This document shows positions 1-7,775 of a DNA stretch of 64,000 bases, piece after piece (position 1 is the first letter of the stretch; each line of letters begins with the position of its first letter). This stretch comes from an uncultured Nocardioides sp. (GTDB taxonomy: Bacteria; Actinomycetota; Actinomycetes; Propionibacteriales; Nocardioidaceae): NCBI RefSeq assembly GCF_947489365.1, contig NZ_CANLDB010000002.1:682001-746000 (forward strand), written 5' to 3'. A program made the position numbers and the translations under genes. The notes beneath the pieces are model-generated. The model saw only the letters and a program-made list of their open reading frames with translations, searched no databases and had not been told where the DNA came from.

Positions 1-63
1 CATCTCGCTGGCGTCGGCGACGGAGTGGATGGGGACCTTGCGTACTTCGATGGCGTCGGGCAT
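1..63 (-). CDS. N-terminus of probable barbiturase / ring-opening amidohydrolase (runs off the left edge)
   Basis: The first 21 codons are visible, beginning MPDAIEVRKVPI. From memory this opening resembles barbiturases, the ring-opening amidohydrolases that convert barbiturate to ureidomalonate; cyanuric acid hydrolases belong to the same family. A GAGAGGAA ribosome-binding site lies just upstream of the ATG. It is downstream of the carbamate kinase on the same strand with a 34-bp gap, so the two are probably co-transcribed. With only 21 residues the identity rests partly on context: a Mo hydroxylase, a uracil-type permease and a transcarbamylase trio nearby. Other ring-opening amidohydrolases cannot be excluded. 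Confidence 0.55.
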   Translation of the reverse strand, partial: MPDAIEVRKVPIHSVADASEM

Positions 64-97
64 GGGTTCCTCTCGTTGGTTCGTCAGGTCGTGCAGG

Positions 98-1033
98 TCA
101 GGCGCGGACGACGACCGTCCCGGCCTCGCCGTGGGCGGCGTCCACGAGGTGGTCGAGGTCGGTGATGACGGCGCGGCTGCCGCCGGCCTCGACGAAGCGG
201 CAGGCGGCCTCGACCTTCGGGCCCATCGACCCGGCGGCGAACTCGCCGGCCGCGGCGTGGTCGCGCAGCTCGGCGACGGTGACGGTGTGCAGGTCGCGGG
301 CGTCGGGGGTGCCGTAGCCGAGGACGGCGTACGGGACGTCGGTGCCGATCACGAGGACGTCGGCGCCCACGGTGCGACCGAGCAGGGCGGCGCCGAGGTC
401 CTTGTCGATGACGGCCTCGACGCCGGTGACGGACCCGTCCTCGCCGCGGACGACGGGGATCCCGCCGCCGCCGTTGGCGACGACGACGTACCCGGCGTCG
501 ATCAGCGCGGCCGCGGCCGGGGCGTCGAGCACCTCGAGCGGCTCCGGCGAGGCGACGACGCGGCGCCACCCCTTCTCGCCGCGGTCCTCCCAGGTCTCGC
601 CGTGCTCGACGAGCGCCCGCGCCTGGTCGGCGGGCAGGTAGCGGCCCACCGGCTTGGTCGGACGTCCGAACCCGGGGTCGTCGCCGTCGACGAGGGTGCG
701 GGTGACGAGGGCGGCGACCGGGCGTCGTACGGCGTGGCGGGCGAGGGCGGCCTCGAGGGCGCAGGTCAGGACGAAGCCGAGGGTGGCCTGGGTCTGGGCG
801 CCGCACCAGTCCAGCGGGACCGGCGGGACGACGTGCGCGGCGAGGGCGTTCTTGACCAGCAGGTTGCCGACCTGCGGGCCGTTGCCGTGGGTGAGGACGA
901 CGTCCACCCCGGCCGCCACGAGCGCGGCGACGGACTCGGTCGCGCGGGTGGCGGCGGCGACCTGGTCCTCCGGGCGCGCGCTGCCGTCGGGGCCCGTCAT
1001 GGCGTTGCCGCCGAGTGCCACCAAGACCCGCAT
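98..1033 (-). CDS. arcC: Carbamate kinase
   Basis: The 311-residue protein belongs to the carbamate kinase family, which transfers phosphate from carbamoyl phosphate to ADP, giving ATP and carbamate (which decays to CO2 and NH3). VALGGN (residues 5-10), THGNGPQVGN (about 48-57), KPVGRYL, IDKDLGA and GSMGPKVEA match the family. Length is normal (about 310 residues). No arginine deiminase or ornithine carbamoyltransferase gene is visible; instead FdrA, DUF1116 and DUF2877 proteins are encoded in the same island. This suggests the AllK role, using carbamoyl phosphate from a catabolic transcarbamylase. A motif shared with other promoters of the island lies about 75 bp upstream. Confidence 0.93.
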   Translation of the reverse strand: MRVLVALGGNAMTGPDGSARPEDQVAAATRATESVAALVAAGVDVVLTHGNGPQVGNLLVKNALAAHVVPPVPLDWCGAQTQATLGFVLTCALEAALARHAVRRPVAALVTRTLVDGDDPGFGRPTKPVGRYLPADQARALVEHGETWEDRGEKGWRRVVASPEPLEVLDAPAAAALIDAGYVVVANGGGGIPVVRGEDGSVTGVEAVIDKDLGAALLGRTVGADVLVIGTDVPYAVLGYGTPDARDLHTVTVAELRDHAAAGEFAAGSMGPKVEAACRFVEAGGSRAVITDLDHLVDAAHGEAGTVVVRA

Positions 1034-1105
1034 GCGCCGAACCTAGTGATCCCGGACACGTCGGGTCGTCGTGGTGGCTGACGACGAGGAGGCCGATCCG
1101 TCGTC

Positions 1106-1119
1106 AGGTTGTGCCAACG
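1106..1119 (+). promoter_or_regulatory. Candidate operator upstream of carbamate kinase
   Basis: AGGTTGTGCCAACG matches the first ten bases of the site found on the opposite strand in the pucR/DUF2877 divergent promoter (AGGTTGTGCCGAAGGAT). It lies about 75 bp before the carbamate kinase start. Binding by the PucR-type protein is inferred. Confidence 0.35.
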
Positions 1120-1135
1120 CCGCCGAGGCGACCGG

Positions 1136-1471
1136 TCAGCCCGGGGGCGCCGGCACGAGGGACGCGCCCCCGTGACCGACCTCGTAGCGCAGGTGCGCCG
1201 GACCCTCGCCCGGGGGCAGCAGGATGCTGGCCCCCTGCAGGCCGTCCTGCACGCCGACCCCGATGTGGACCGCACGGTCGGCCGGCACCTCGACGTGGAC
1301 CTGGCCCCAGTAGACGAGGTACTGCCTGCCGTCGACGAACAGGCCGGGCGCGACGCGCGCCCGCAGGGGGGTCCCCCCGAGCACCGCGGTCACCTCGAGG
1401 TGGACGGTGAGGATGCGCTTCGGGCCCTGGTGGAACTCGACGTACGGGATGACGCCCGTCGGGGTGCTCAT
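1136..1471 (-). CDS. Small hypothetical protein, 111 aa
   Basis: I do not recognise this family. The chosen start begins MSTPTGVIPYVEFHQ; the open frame extends 11 codons upstream, but that stretch runs into the divergent promoter shared with the SMP-30 gene. The protein is compact with alternating hydrophobic residues, suggesting a beta-rich soluble domain, and has no signal peptide or membrane segment. Segments such as RILTVHLEV and YLVYWGQVHVEV look like beta strands. It is transcribed toward the carbamate kinase with a 102-bp gap that contains a candidate operator, so it may form a separate unit. A role in the catabolic island is suggested only by location. Confidence 0.6.
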   Translation of the reverse strand: MSTPTGVIPYVEFHQGPKRILTVHLEVTAVLGGTPLRARVAPGLFVDGRQYLVYWGQVHVEVPADRAVHIGVGVQDGLQGASILLPPGEGPAHLRYEVGHGGASLVPAPPG

Positions 1472-1533
1472 GGCCGGAGTCTTCCCTGGCCGGGGCCCTG
1501 TCACACCCGGCCCGGCGCTGCCAGGATGCGGAG

Positions 1534-2460
1534 ATGACGCAGACCGCCGACCGTCCCGTCCGCACCGTCGTGAGCGGCATGTCCTTCACGGAGTGTCCGC
1601 GGTGGCGCCCCGACGAGGACGACGGCGCGGGGCGACTGTGGTTCGCGGACTTCTACACCCACGCCTACTACTCCGTGCGGGAGGACGGCTCCGACCTGCG
1701 CACCGAGATCGAGGTGCCCGGCCAGCCGTCCGGGATCGGGTGGCTGCCCGACGGTCGGGCCGTCTTCGTGTCGATGCGGGACGCCGCGGTGATGCGGCGC
1801 GAGCACGACGGGTCGGTCGTCGTCCACGCCGACGTGTCGGGTCACGTCGGCGGCCACCCCAACGACATGGTCGTCGACGCCGACGGCCGCTGCTGGCTCG
1901 GCGACTTCGGGTTCGACCTCATGGGCGGCGCCGACCTGGCGACCACCGGCCTGCTGCGCGTCGACCCCGACGGGACCGTCACCTCCGTGGCCGAGGACCT
2001 GTGGTTCCCCAACGGCAGCGTGATCACCGACGACGGCGCGACGCTGCTGGTGGACGAGACCTTCGGCAACCGCGTCAGCGCCTTCGACATCGGCGCCGAC
2101 GGCACCCTCGGGCCGCGCCGCGACTGGGCGGTGTTTGGCCCCGTGCCGACCGAGCGCGCGGTGGGGGCGGCGATCGGCCAGCTCGCCGTCGCCCCGGACG
2201 GCTGCGGCCTCGACGCCGAGGGCTGCCTCTGGGTCGCGGACGCCGTCGGCGGCCGGGCGATCCGCGTCCGGGAGGGCGGCGAGGTCGTCGACAGCGTCTC
2301 CCCCGGCACCGGCGTCTACGCCTGCATGCTCGGCGGCGCCGACGGCCGCACCCTGTTCCTCTGCTGCGCCCCCGACTTCGACGAGCACGCCCGCAGCGCC
2401 GCCCGCGAGGGCGAGATCCGGGCCGTCACCGTCGACGTCCCGCACGGCGGGCGTCCCTGA
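1534..2460 (+). CDS. SMP-30/gluconolactonase/LRE-family protein
   Basis: The 308-residue protein has the six-bladed propeller features of the SMP-30/gluconolactonase family: an N-terminal ECPRW, GRLWFADF, GQPSGIGWLPDG, HPNDMVVDADGRCWLGDFGF, FPNGSVITDDGATLLV and AEGCLWVADA. The conserved Glu near the N-terminus and the Asn/Asp of PND are present, as expected for a metal-dependent lactonase. There is no signal peptide, so it is cytoplasmic. It runs opposite to most of the island and converges on the NmrA-like gene. In a pyrimidine or heterocycle catabolic setting it could hydrolyse a lactone or similar cyclic intermediate, but the substrate cannot be read from sequence. Confidence 0.85.
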   Translation: MTQTADRPVRTVVSGMSFTECPRWRPDEDDGAGRLWFADFYTHAYYSVREDGSDLRTEIEVPGQPSGIGWLPDGRAVFVSMRDAAVMRREHDGSVVVHADVSGHVGGHPNDMVVDADGRCWLGDFGFDLMGGADLATTGLLRVDPDGTVTSVAEDLWFPNGSVITDDGATLLVDETFGNRVSAFDIGADGTLGPRRDWAVFGPVPTERAVGAAIGQLAVAPDGCGLDAEGCLWVADAVGGRAIRVREGGEVVDSVSPGTGVYACMLGGADGRTLFLCCAPDFDEHARSAAREGEIRAVTVDVPHGGRP

Positions 2461-2500
2461 GTCATCCGCGTGGGCCCGGGTCGGGCGGACCGTCACCCGG

Positions 2501-2596
2501 GGCCGACTTCCCAGGGTGAGTGGTGAACCCGGCACTTCCCGCACCGAATTTCGCGCGGTAGGTGACGACGTCACTGCCTACCCTGGGAAGTCGGCC
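2501..2596. repeat. Long-range 17-bp inverted repeat between convergent genes
   Basis: GGCCGACTTCCCAGGGT at 2501-2517 is the perfect reverse complement of 2580-2596. Between them GGTAG-GTGACG (2557-2567) can pair with CGTCAC-TGC-CTACC (2569-2582), giving an alternative nested stem. It lies between the stops of two convergent genes, so a bidirectional termination function is plausible. There is no T tract. Confidence 0.6.
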
Positions 2597-2630
2597 GGAG
2601 GCAACGACCCCACCCGCCCCACCCCTCGCG

Positions 2631-3311
2631 TCAGCGGCCGAGGAGCCCGTCGAGGACGCGGGTGCCGACGGGGAGGCCGTGGGTGTCGTAGTACGCGAAC
2701 ATCGCGCGCAGCCACGAGGCCTCGCGCGGCTCGAGGGCGGACAGGTCGGGCTCGCCGCGGCGGGCGGTGACCCCGGCCTCCCCGGCGAGCTCGGCGACGG
2801 TCGCGACCCGCGAGGCCAGCTCGTACGTCGCGCCGACGTGGCCGTCCTCGGTCAGCACCACCGCGGCCGCCTCCCCCACCTCGGCGAGGTCGGCGAAGCC
2901 GAAGACCGCGTGGACGTCGTACGGCACGACCACGTCGGCGGTCAGGTCGAGGTTCTGGGCGTAGGCGCCGGGCTGCAGCACGGTCCACGCGAGGCCGGAG
3001 CGGCGGACGAGGTCCTCGGCGGCCGCCTTGCCGACGTGGTGCGGCATCGCCGGCGCGTACGGCGACGCCACCGAGTGGTAGGCGACGCGGCGCACGCCCG
3101 CGGCCCGCAGGCCGTCGAGCGCCGCGGCGACGTACCGCGGCTCGGCGGGGTGCAGGTTCGGCGTGACGACGTACGCCGCGTCGCAGCCCGCGGCGTCCTC
3201 GGCGAGGACCGCCGACCGGCCGAGCGCGACGACCTCCGCGCCGCGACGCTCCAACGCGGCGCCGACCGCCCGGCCGGTCTTGCCCCGGCCCGCGAGGACG
3301 GCGATCCTCAC
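2631..3311 (-). CDS. NmrA-like NAD(P)-binding protein
   Basis: The 226-residue protein starts at a GTG overlapping the hyuB stop (GTGA, 3308-3311), indicating translational coupling. The N-terminus IAVLAGRGKTGRAV is a Rossmann glycine-rich loop, and the core (YVVTPNLHP, VAYHSVASPYAP, GKAAAEDLVRRSGLAWTVLQPGAYAQN) matches atypical short-chain NmrA/HSCARG-like proteins, which bind NAD(P) and may act as reductases or redox sensors. It is the last gene of the hyuA-hyuB operon. No substrate can be assigned; reduction of a carbonyl intermediate is possible. Confidence 0.82.
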   Translation of the reverse strand: MRIAVLAGRGKTGRAVGAALERRGAEVVALGRSAVLAEDAAGCDAAYVVTPNLHPAEPRYVAAALDGLRAAGVRRVAYHSVASPYAPAMPHHVGKAAAEDLVRRSGLAWTVLQPGAYAQNLDLTADVVVPYDVHAVFGFADLAEVGEAAAVVLTEDGHVGATYELASRVATVAELAGEAGVTARRGEPDLSALEPREASWLRAMFAYYDTHGLPVGTRVLDGLLGR

Positions 3312-5230
3312 AAGACGTCGACGGCGGCGTGCGTCGCCCCCGCCGCGAGGCGCGCGTAGCCCGGCCCGCGATCGAAGAACGCCTCGCCCGGCCCCGCGCG
3401 ACCGGCGCGCTCGGCGGCGGTCGCGTCGGCGTCGTACGCGAGGTCGCCCCCCTCGGACGACCCGGTCAGCACGACGCCGTACGACGCCAGCGCGGCCTCG
3501 GGCGAGACCTTCTGCCACACCACGTCACGGACGACGGACGCCGGGTCGCGCTGCAGCGGGTCGCCCCAGCCGCCCCCGCCGGTGGTGCGGATCCGGATGA
3601 CCTCCCCGGCCTTCACGGGCTCGGCGTCGGCGAGGGCGTCGACCTCCCGCTCGGCGGGTCCGCCCGGGTCGATCACGACCTCGAACGGCGACCCGGCCAG
3701 GCCACCCTTGACGCCCCAGCAGGCGAGGATCGAGCGGTCGGCGATGGACATGAAGTGGCCGTCCTTGAGCATCCGGACGTGCTTCTCGTAGCCGAGGCCG
3801 CCGCGGAACTGCCCGGCGCCGCCGGAGTCCTTCGCCAGCCTCAGCGCCTCGACGCGGAAGGGGAAGCGGGCCTCGGTGAACTCGGTCGGCAGGTTCCGCG
3901 AGTCGGGGACGACGTGGATGGTGTCCTCGCCGTCGGCGTAGTAGCGCCCGCCGGAGCCGCCGCCCAGGACCTCGCGCATGAGGTACGGCCGACCGTCGTG
4001 GTCCTCGCCGTACACGCCGGTGTAGCGGATCGTCTCCTGGTCGGCCGGCATCCTCCCGTCGACCGCCTTCGCGACGACGCCGGCGAGGACGCCGAGCAGG
4101 CGGAGGATGACGAAGGTGCGGGCGTTGGTCGGCGCCGGGAAGACCGGCGTCAGCAGCGTCCCGGGCTCGGGGAACCGCAGCTCGAGCAGCGGGACGACGC
4201 CCTCGTTGACGTCGAGCTCGGCCATGCGCTCCGGGGTGTCCGCGAGGTTGCGCAGGATGGGCGCGAGCCACTTCGCGAGGAAGACGCCGTCGCTGTAGTC
4301 GCCGCAGTGGTTGATCGGCCCCTTCGCCTGCGGCGACGTGCCGTCGAAGTCGAGGACCAGCCGCTCACCGCCCGGGTCGTCGTCCGGCGTGCGGGTGAGC
4401 GTGATCCGCTGGGTGTGCAGCTGGGGCTCGTCGACGCCGTCGTGCTCGGCGTAGTCCTCCCAGGTCCAGGACCCGACGGGGATCTTGGACAGGATCTCGC
4501 GCCGGTAGGTGCGGGTGGAGCCGTCGATGATCGCGTCGAAGCAGGCCTCGACGGCGTCGGTGCCGTACCGGTCGAACAGCTCACCGAGGCGGCGCGCGCC
4601 CATGAGGCAGGCGGAGCACTCGGCGTCGAGGTCGGCGGCGAGCGACTCCGGCATCCGGGAGTTGCGGGTCATGATCGTCAGCGCGGCCCGGTTGGGGACG
4701 CCGGCGTCCCACAGCCGGATCGGGGGCACCATCAGACCCTCGGAGAAGACGCTGGTCGCACCGGACGGCATGGAGCCGGGGACGGCGCCGCCGATGTCGT
4801 CGTGGTGGCCGAAGGCCTGCACGAACGCGACGACCCTCCGCTCCCCCTCCGCGCCGCTGAAGACGGGGACCGTCACGCAGAGGTCCGGCAGGTGCCCGAT
4901 GCCGCCCTCGGAGCGGTAGACGTCGTTGTGGAAGAAGACGTCCCCCTCGCGCATCTCGGCGATCGGGAAGTCGCGGGCGACGGGGTGGACGAGCGCGGAG
5001 TACGAGCGGCCGGTGAGCTTGCGCAGCAGCCGGTCGTGGATGCCGGCGCGGAAGTCGTGGGCGTCGCGGATCATCGGGCTGCGGCTGGTCCGCGCGATCG
5101 CGGTCTCGACCTCCCGCTCGACCGCGGCCAGGCTGCCCTGGACGATCTCGGTCAGCACCGGGTCGGCGCTCGCGCCGTGGTCGTCGGTGAGGAACCCGAA
5201 CGGGAACTGGGTCGGTGCGCGGCGGCTCAT
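3308..5230 (-). CDS. hyuB: Hydantoinase B / oxoprolinase family subunit
   Basis: The 640-residue protein is the HyuB subunit of the HyuA/HyuB (N-methylhydantoinase, 5-oxoprolinase, acetophenone carboxylase) family, which uses ATP to open cyclic amides or to carboxylate ketones. HNDVYRSEGGIGHLPD, VQAFGHHDDIGG and GGSGGRYYADG are typical, and the length is a little above the usual 520-600 residues. It overlaps the hyuA stop by 4 bp (ATGA) and is in turn overlapped by the NmrA-like gene. Substrate is unknown. The surrounding Mo hydroxylase and ring-opening amidohydrolase point to a nitrogen heterocycle such as a hydantoin, imide or pyrimidine derivative. Confidence 0.9.
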   Translation of the reverse strand: MSRRAPTQFPFGFLTDDHGASADPVLTEIVQGSLAAVEREVETAIARTSRSPMIRDAHDFRAGIHDRLLRKLTGRSYSALVHPVARDFPIAEMREGDVFFHNDVYRSEGGIGHLPDLCVTVPVFSGAEGERRVVAFVQAFGHHDDIGGAVPGSMPSGATSVFSEGLMVPPIRLWDAGVPNRAALTIMTRNSRMPESLAADLDAECSACLMGARRLGELFDRYGTDAVEACFDAIIDGSTRTYRREILSKIPVGSWTWEDYAEHDGVDEPQLHTQRITLTRTPDDDPGGERLVLDFDGTSPQAKGPINHCGDYSDGVFLAKWLAPILRNLADTPERMAELDVNEGVVPLLELRFPEPGTLLTPVFPAPTNARTFVILRLLGVLAGVVAKAVDGRMPADQETIRYTGVYGEDHDGRPYLMREVLGGGSGGRYYADGEDTIHVVPDSRNLPTEFTEARFPFRVEALRLAKDSGGAGQFRGGLGYEKHVRMLKDGHFMSIADRSILACWGVKGGLAGSPFEVVIDPGGPAEREVDALADAEPVKAGEVIRIRTTGGGGWGDPLQRDPASVVRDVVWQKVSPEAALASYGVVLTGSSEGGDLAYDADATAAERAGRAGPGEAFFDRGPGYARLAAGATHAAVDVL

Positions 5231-7338
5231 GCGGGTGCGCCCTCTCGCTCGATGCTCTGTCGTTCGATGACCAGGTTCTTGAAGGCGTCCACCCGGGCGG
5301 TGAAGCCGGGGTGCAGCGGCACGGTCGAGCCGAACTCCTCGATGATCGCGGGGCCCACCACGGTCGTGCCGGGGGTGAGGTCGGTGCGCCAGAGGACCGG
5401 GGTGTCGACGTACCCGTCGGCGGCCTCGAAGCAGACCGGACGGCGCCCGGTCTCGACGGGCTCACCCGGCGCGAGGTCGTACGACGCGATCTCGGGCCGC
5501 TGGATCGGCCCGATGCCGGAGACCCGCAGGTTGACCCACTCGACCTGCTGGCTCGGGTCGTGGGCGAAGTCGTAGCCGTACAGGCCCCGGTGGGCGGCGT
5601 GGAACGCGTCGGCGACCCCGGCGAGCGCGGCCTCGTCGAGCTCGTCGGGCAGCGGGACCGGCACCCGGACCTCGAAGGCCTGGCCGAAGTAGCGCAGGTC
5701 CGCGGTGCACTGGTGCACCCGGACGTCGGGGGCGAACCCCTCCTTCTCGAGCGCCTCGTCGGCGCGGGCGACCAGCCCCGCGTACGCCGTGGCCAGCGTC
5801 GTCGCGTCGAGGTCGTCGGCGAGCGCCACGTGGGTCTGGACGACGTCGTTGCGGACGTCGACGGTCAGCAGCCCGAAGGCCGAGACGTTGCCGGGGTCGG
5901 GCGGGACCAGGACGGTGGGGAGGCGGAGGACGTCCATGAGGCGGCACAGCAGCAGCGACCCGGACCCGCCGAAGGTGACGAGGGTGAAGTCGCGGACGTC
6001 GAGGCCTCGCTTGACGGTGACCTCCCGCAGGGCGTTGGCCTGATTCCACGCGGAGATCTCGAGGACGCCGGTCGCGGCGGCCTCCGGGGTGATCCCCAGG
6101 TCGCCGGCGAGCTTGTCGAGGCCGGTGCGGGCGGCGTCGACGTCCAGACCGATCTCGCCGCCGAGCAGGTGGGGAGGGATCCGGCCGAGGGCGACGTGGG
6201 CGTCGGTGATCGTGACGTCGGCGCCGCCCTTGCCGTAGCAGAGCGGACCGGGGTCGGCGCCGGCCGAGTGCGGGCCCACCTTGAGCGTGCCCTCGGGGCT
6301 GAGCCAGGCGATCGAGCCGCCGCCCGCCCCGACGGTGACCACGTCGATCATCGGGATCTTCGACGGGAACGCGCCCACCGAGCCCTCGGTGGTGAGCGTC
6401 GGGTCACCGTCCACGACGACGGAGACGTCGGTCGACGTCCCGCCGCCGTCCGAGGTGAGGACCTTGTCGAACCCCGCCGTGCGGGCGATCAGCGCGGCGC
6501 CGAGCGCGCCGGCGGCGGGGCCGGACAGGACGGTGGTGATCGGCTGGTGCACGACCTCCTCCGCGCTGAGCACGCCGCCGTTGGACTTCATCACGTAGAA
6601 GGGGACGGCCCGCCCCGCATAGCTCCCGAGGCGCTTGGAGATGGTGCGGACGTAGCGGCTCAGGCGCGGCTTCACGGCGGCGTCGACGAGGGTGGTCATG
6701 GCGCGCTCGTACTCGCGGTACTCCCGCAGCACCTCGCTGCTCACCGACACCACGGCGTCCGGGTGCTCCTCGGCGAGGACCGCCCGCATCGCCTCCTCGT
6801 GGGCGTCGTTGGCGTAGGAGTGCAGGAAGCAGACGCCGAGGGTGTCGATGCCCTGGTCGCGGAACCAGCGCGCCGTACGCCGCGCCCCGGCCTCGTCGAA
6901 CGGACGCACCTCGGCACCGGTGTGGTCGAGGCGGCCGCCGACCTCCCGGACCAGGTCGCGGGGCACGATCCGCGGCGGCTTCACCCAGAAGTACGAGTTC
7001 CCGTAGCCGTCCGGCACCGACTGCCGCGCGATCTCGAGCATCGCGCCGTACCCCTCGGTGGTGAGGAAGCCGAGCCGGTCGACCTTGCCCTCGAGGAGCT
7101 GGTTGGTCGCGACGGTGGTGCCGTGGCTGACCGCGGCGATCGGGCTGCCGTCACCGGGCGGGAGCCCGAGGATGCCCAGGACCTTCTCGATGCCGGCCAT
7201 GAACCCGTCCGCCGGGTTGCTCGGTGTCGACGGCGTCTTGGTGGTGACCAGCTCCCCGCTCGCCTCGTCCAGGGCCACGACGTCGGTGAACGTCCCGCCC
7301 GTGTCGATCCCGATCCTGATGCGTCGCGCCATGGCCAC
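5227..7338 (-). CDS. hyuA: Hydantoinase A / oxoprolinase family subunit
   Basis: The 703-residue protein has the actin-like ATPase fold of HyuA. IGIDTGGTFTDVVALDE near the N-terminus is the diagnostic phosphate-binding loop, followed by SHGTTVATNQLLEGK, a central TSDGGGTSTDVS and GGGSIAWL. Length matches the family (about 690). Two Met codons are close together at the start, MAMARRIRIG; the second is also possible. It is the first gene of a hyuA-hyuB-nmrA operon with 4-bp overlaps. An inverted repeat, CAGAGGTTG/CAACCTCTG, lies 34 bp upstream and resembles sites elsewhere in the island. The pair probably acts as a cytoplasmic ATP-dependent cyclic-amide hydrolase. Confidence 0.92.
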   Translation of the reverse strand: MAMARRIRIGIDTGGTFTDVVALDEASGELVTTKTPSTPSNPADGFMAGIEKVLGILGLPPGDGSPIAAVSHGTTVATNQLLEGKVDRLGFLTTEGYGAMLEIARQSVPDGYGNSYFWVKPPRIVPRDLVREVGGRLDHTGAEVRPFDEAGARRTARWFRDQGIDTLGVCFLHSYANDAHEEAMRAVLAEEHPDAVVSVSSEVLREYREYERAMTTLVDAAVKPRLSRYVRTISKRLGSYAGRAVPFYVMKSNGGVLSAEEVVHQPITTVLSGPAAGALGAALIARTAGFDKVLTSDGGGTSTDVSVVVDGDPTLTTEGSVGAFPSKIPMIDVVTVGAGGGSIAWLSPEGTLKVGPHSAGADPGPLCYGKGGADVTITDAHVALGRIPPHLLGGEIGLDVDAARTGLDKLAGDLGITPEAAATGVLEISAWNQANALREVTVKRGLDVRDFTLVTFGGSGSLLLCRLMDVLRLPTVLVPPDPGNVSAFGLLTVDVRNDVVQTHVALADDLDATTLATAYAGLVARADEALEKEGFAPDVRVHQCTADLRYFGQAFEVRVPVPLPDELDEAALAGVADAFHAAHRGLYGYDFAHDPSQQVEWVNLRVSGIGPIQRPEIASYDLAPGEPVETGRRPVCFEAADGYVDTPVLWRTDLTPGTTVVGPAIIEEFGSTVPLHPGFTARVDAFKNLVIERQSIEREGAPA

Positions 7339-7371
7339 GATCCAACTAGCCGGGCGGGCCGGGGCCTATGT

Positions 7372-7412
7372 CAGAGGTTGCCGACCAGACCGGCGATCCC
7401 TGCCAACCTCTG
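7372..7412. promoter_or_regulatory. Inverted repeat upstream of hyuA (candidate operator)
   Basis: CAGAGGTTG (7372-7380) and CAACCTCTG (7404-7412) form a perfect 9-bp inverted repeat, 34 bp before the hyuA start. The left arm continues as AGAGGTTGCCGACC, close to AGGTTGTGCC motifs upstream of carbamate kinase and of pucR. A shared regulator is inferred. Confidence 0.4.
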
Positions 7413-7423
7413 CCAGCGCATCC

Positions 7424-7472
7424 GGAGGTCGAGGTGCGACGAGCTCTGGCGAGGAGCCACGAGACCCGGTGA
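7424..7472 (+). repeat. Dispersed palindromic repeat, half copy (family A)
   Basis: A segment containing GGTCGAGGTGCGACGAGC and GAGCCACGAGACCCGGTGA. The same two blocks recur near 15607, 29658, 51575 and 55395, always intergenic. This copy holds only the right half of the full palindrome seen at 55395-55491. Confidence 0.7.
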
Positions 7473-7527
7473 GCCGCAGCTCGGCCGACCTCCGCCCCAC
7501 CACCGCCCGCTCGCTACGCTCGGCGCC

Positions 7528-7761
7528 ATGAGCAACTTCGTGACAGACCAGCGCAACCGGCCCGTCAGCGCGTTCGTCGCGGTGCTCGTCGCCCTGCTGA
7601 CCGGCGGATACATGCTGCCGTGGGCCGTCGCCGCGCTGCGCGGGAAGTCGAACCACTGGACGATCTTCTGGATCAACCTGCTGGCCGGCTGGACCATCAT
7701 CGGCTGGGTCATCGCGCTCGTCATGTCGTTCAGCGCCCACAAGCCGGCCGGCCGCTTCTAG
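7528..7761 (+). CDS. Superinfection immunity family membrane protein
   Basis: The 77-residue protein has two predicted membrane segments, roughly residues 11-30 (VSAFVAVLVALLTGGYMLPW) and 43-65 (FWINLLAGWTIIGWVIALVM). This layout, with NHWTIFWINLLAGWT between and into the second helix, matches the small superinfection-immunity (Imm_superinfect) family named after phage T4 Imm. In bacterial chromosomes these proteins are common, usually not in prophages, and their function is not established. It sits with the next gene as a plus-strand insertion that splits two minus-strand catabolic operons. No phage genes are nearby. Confidence 0.8.
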   Translation: MSNFVTDQRNRPVSAFVAVLVALLTGGYMLPWAVAALRGKSNHWTIFWINLLAGWTIIGWVIALVMSFSAHKPAGRF

Positions 7762-7775
7762 CCGTACGACGGCCG

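Noticed and set aside
98..1033. Arginine deiminase pathway role for the carbamate kinase
   Set aside because: No arginine deiminase, catabolic ornithine carbamoyltransferase or arginine/ornithine antiporter is present in the window.
3329..5575. Long plus-strand open frames opposite hyuB and hyuA
   Set aside because: They are antisense to conserved genes, and their composition is typical of GC-rich antisense frames.
7528..7761. Prophage remnant, suggested by the superinfection-immunity family
   Set aside because: No integrase, capsid, tail or attachment-site features are nearby, and the family is widespread in non-phage contexts.
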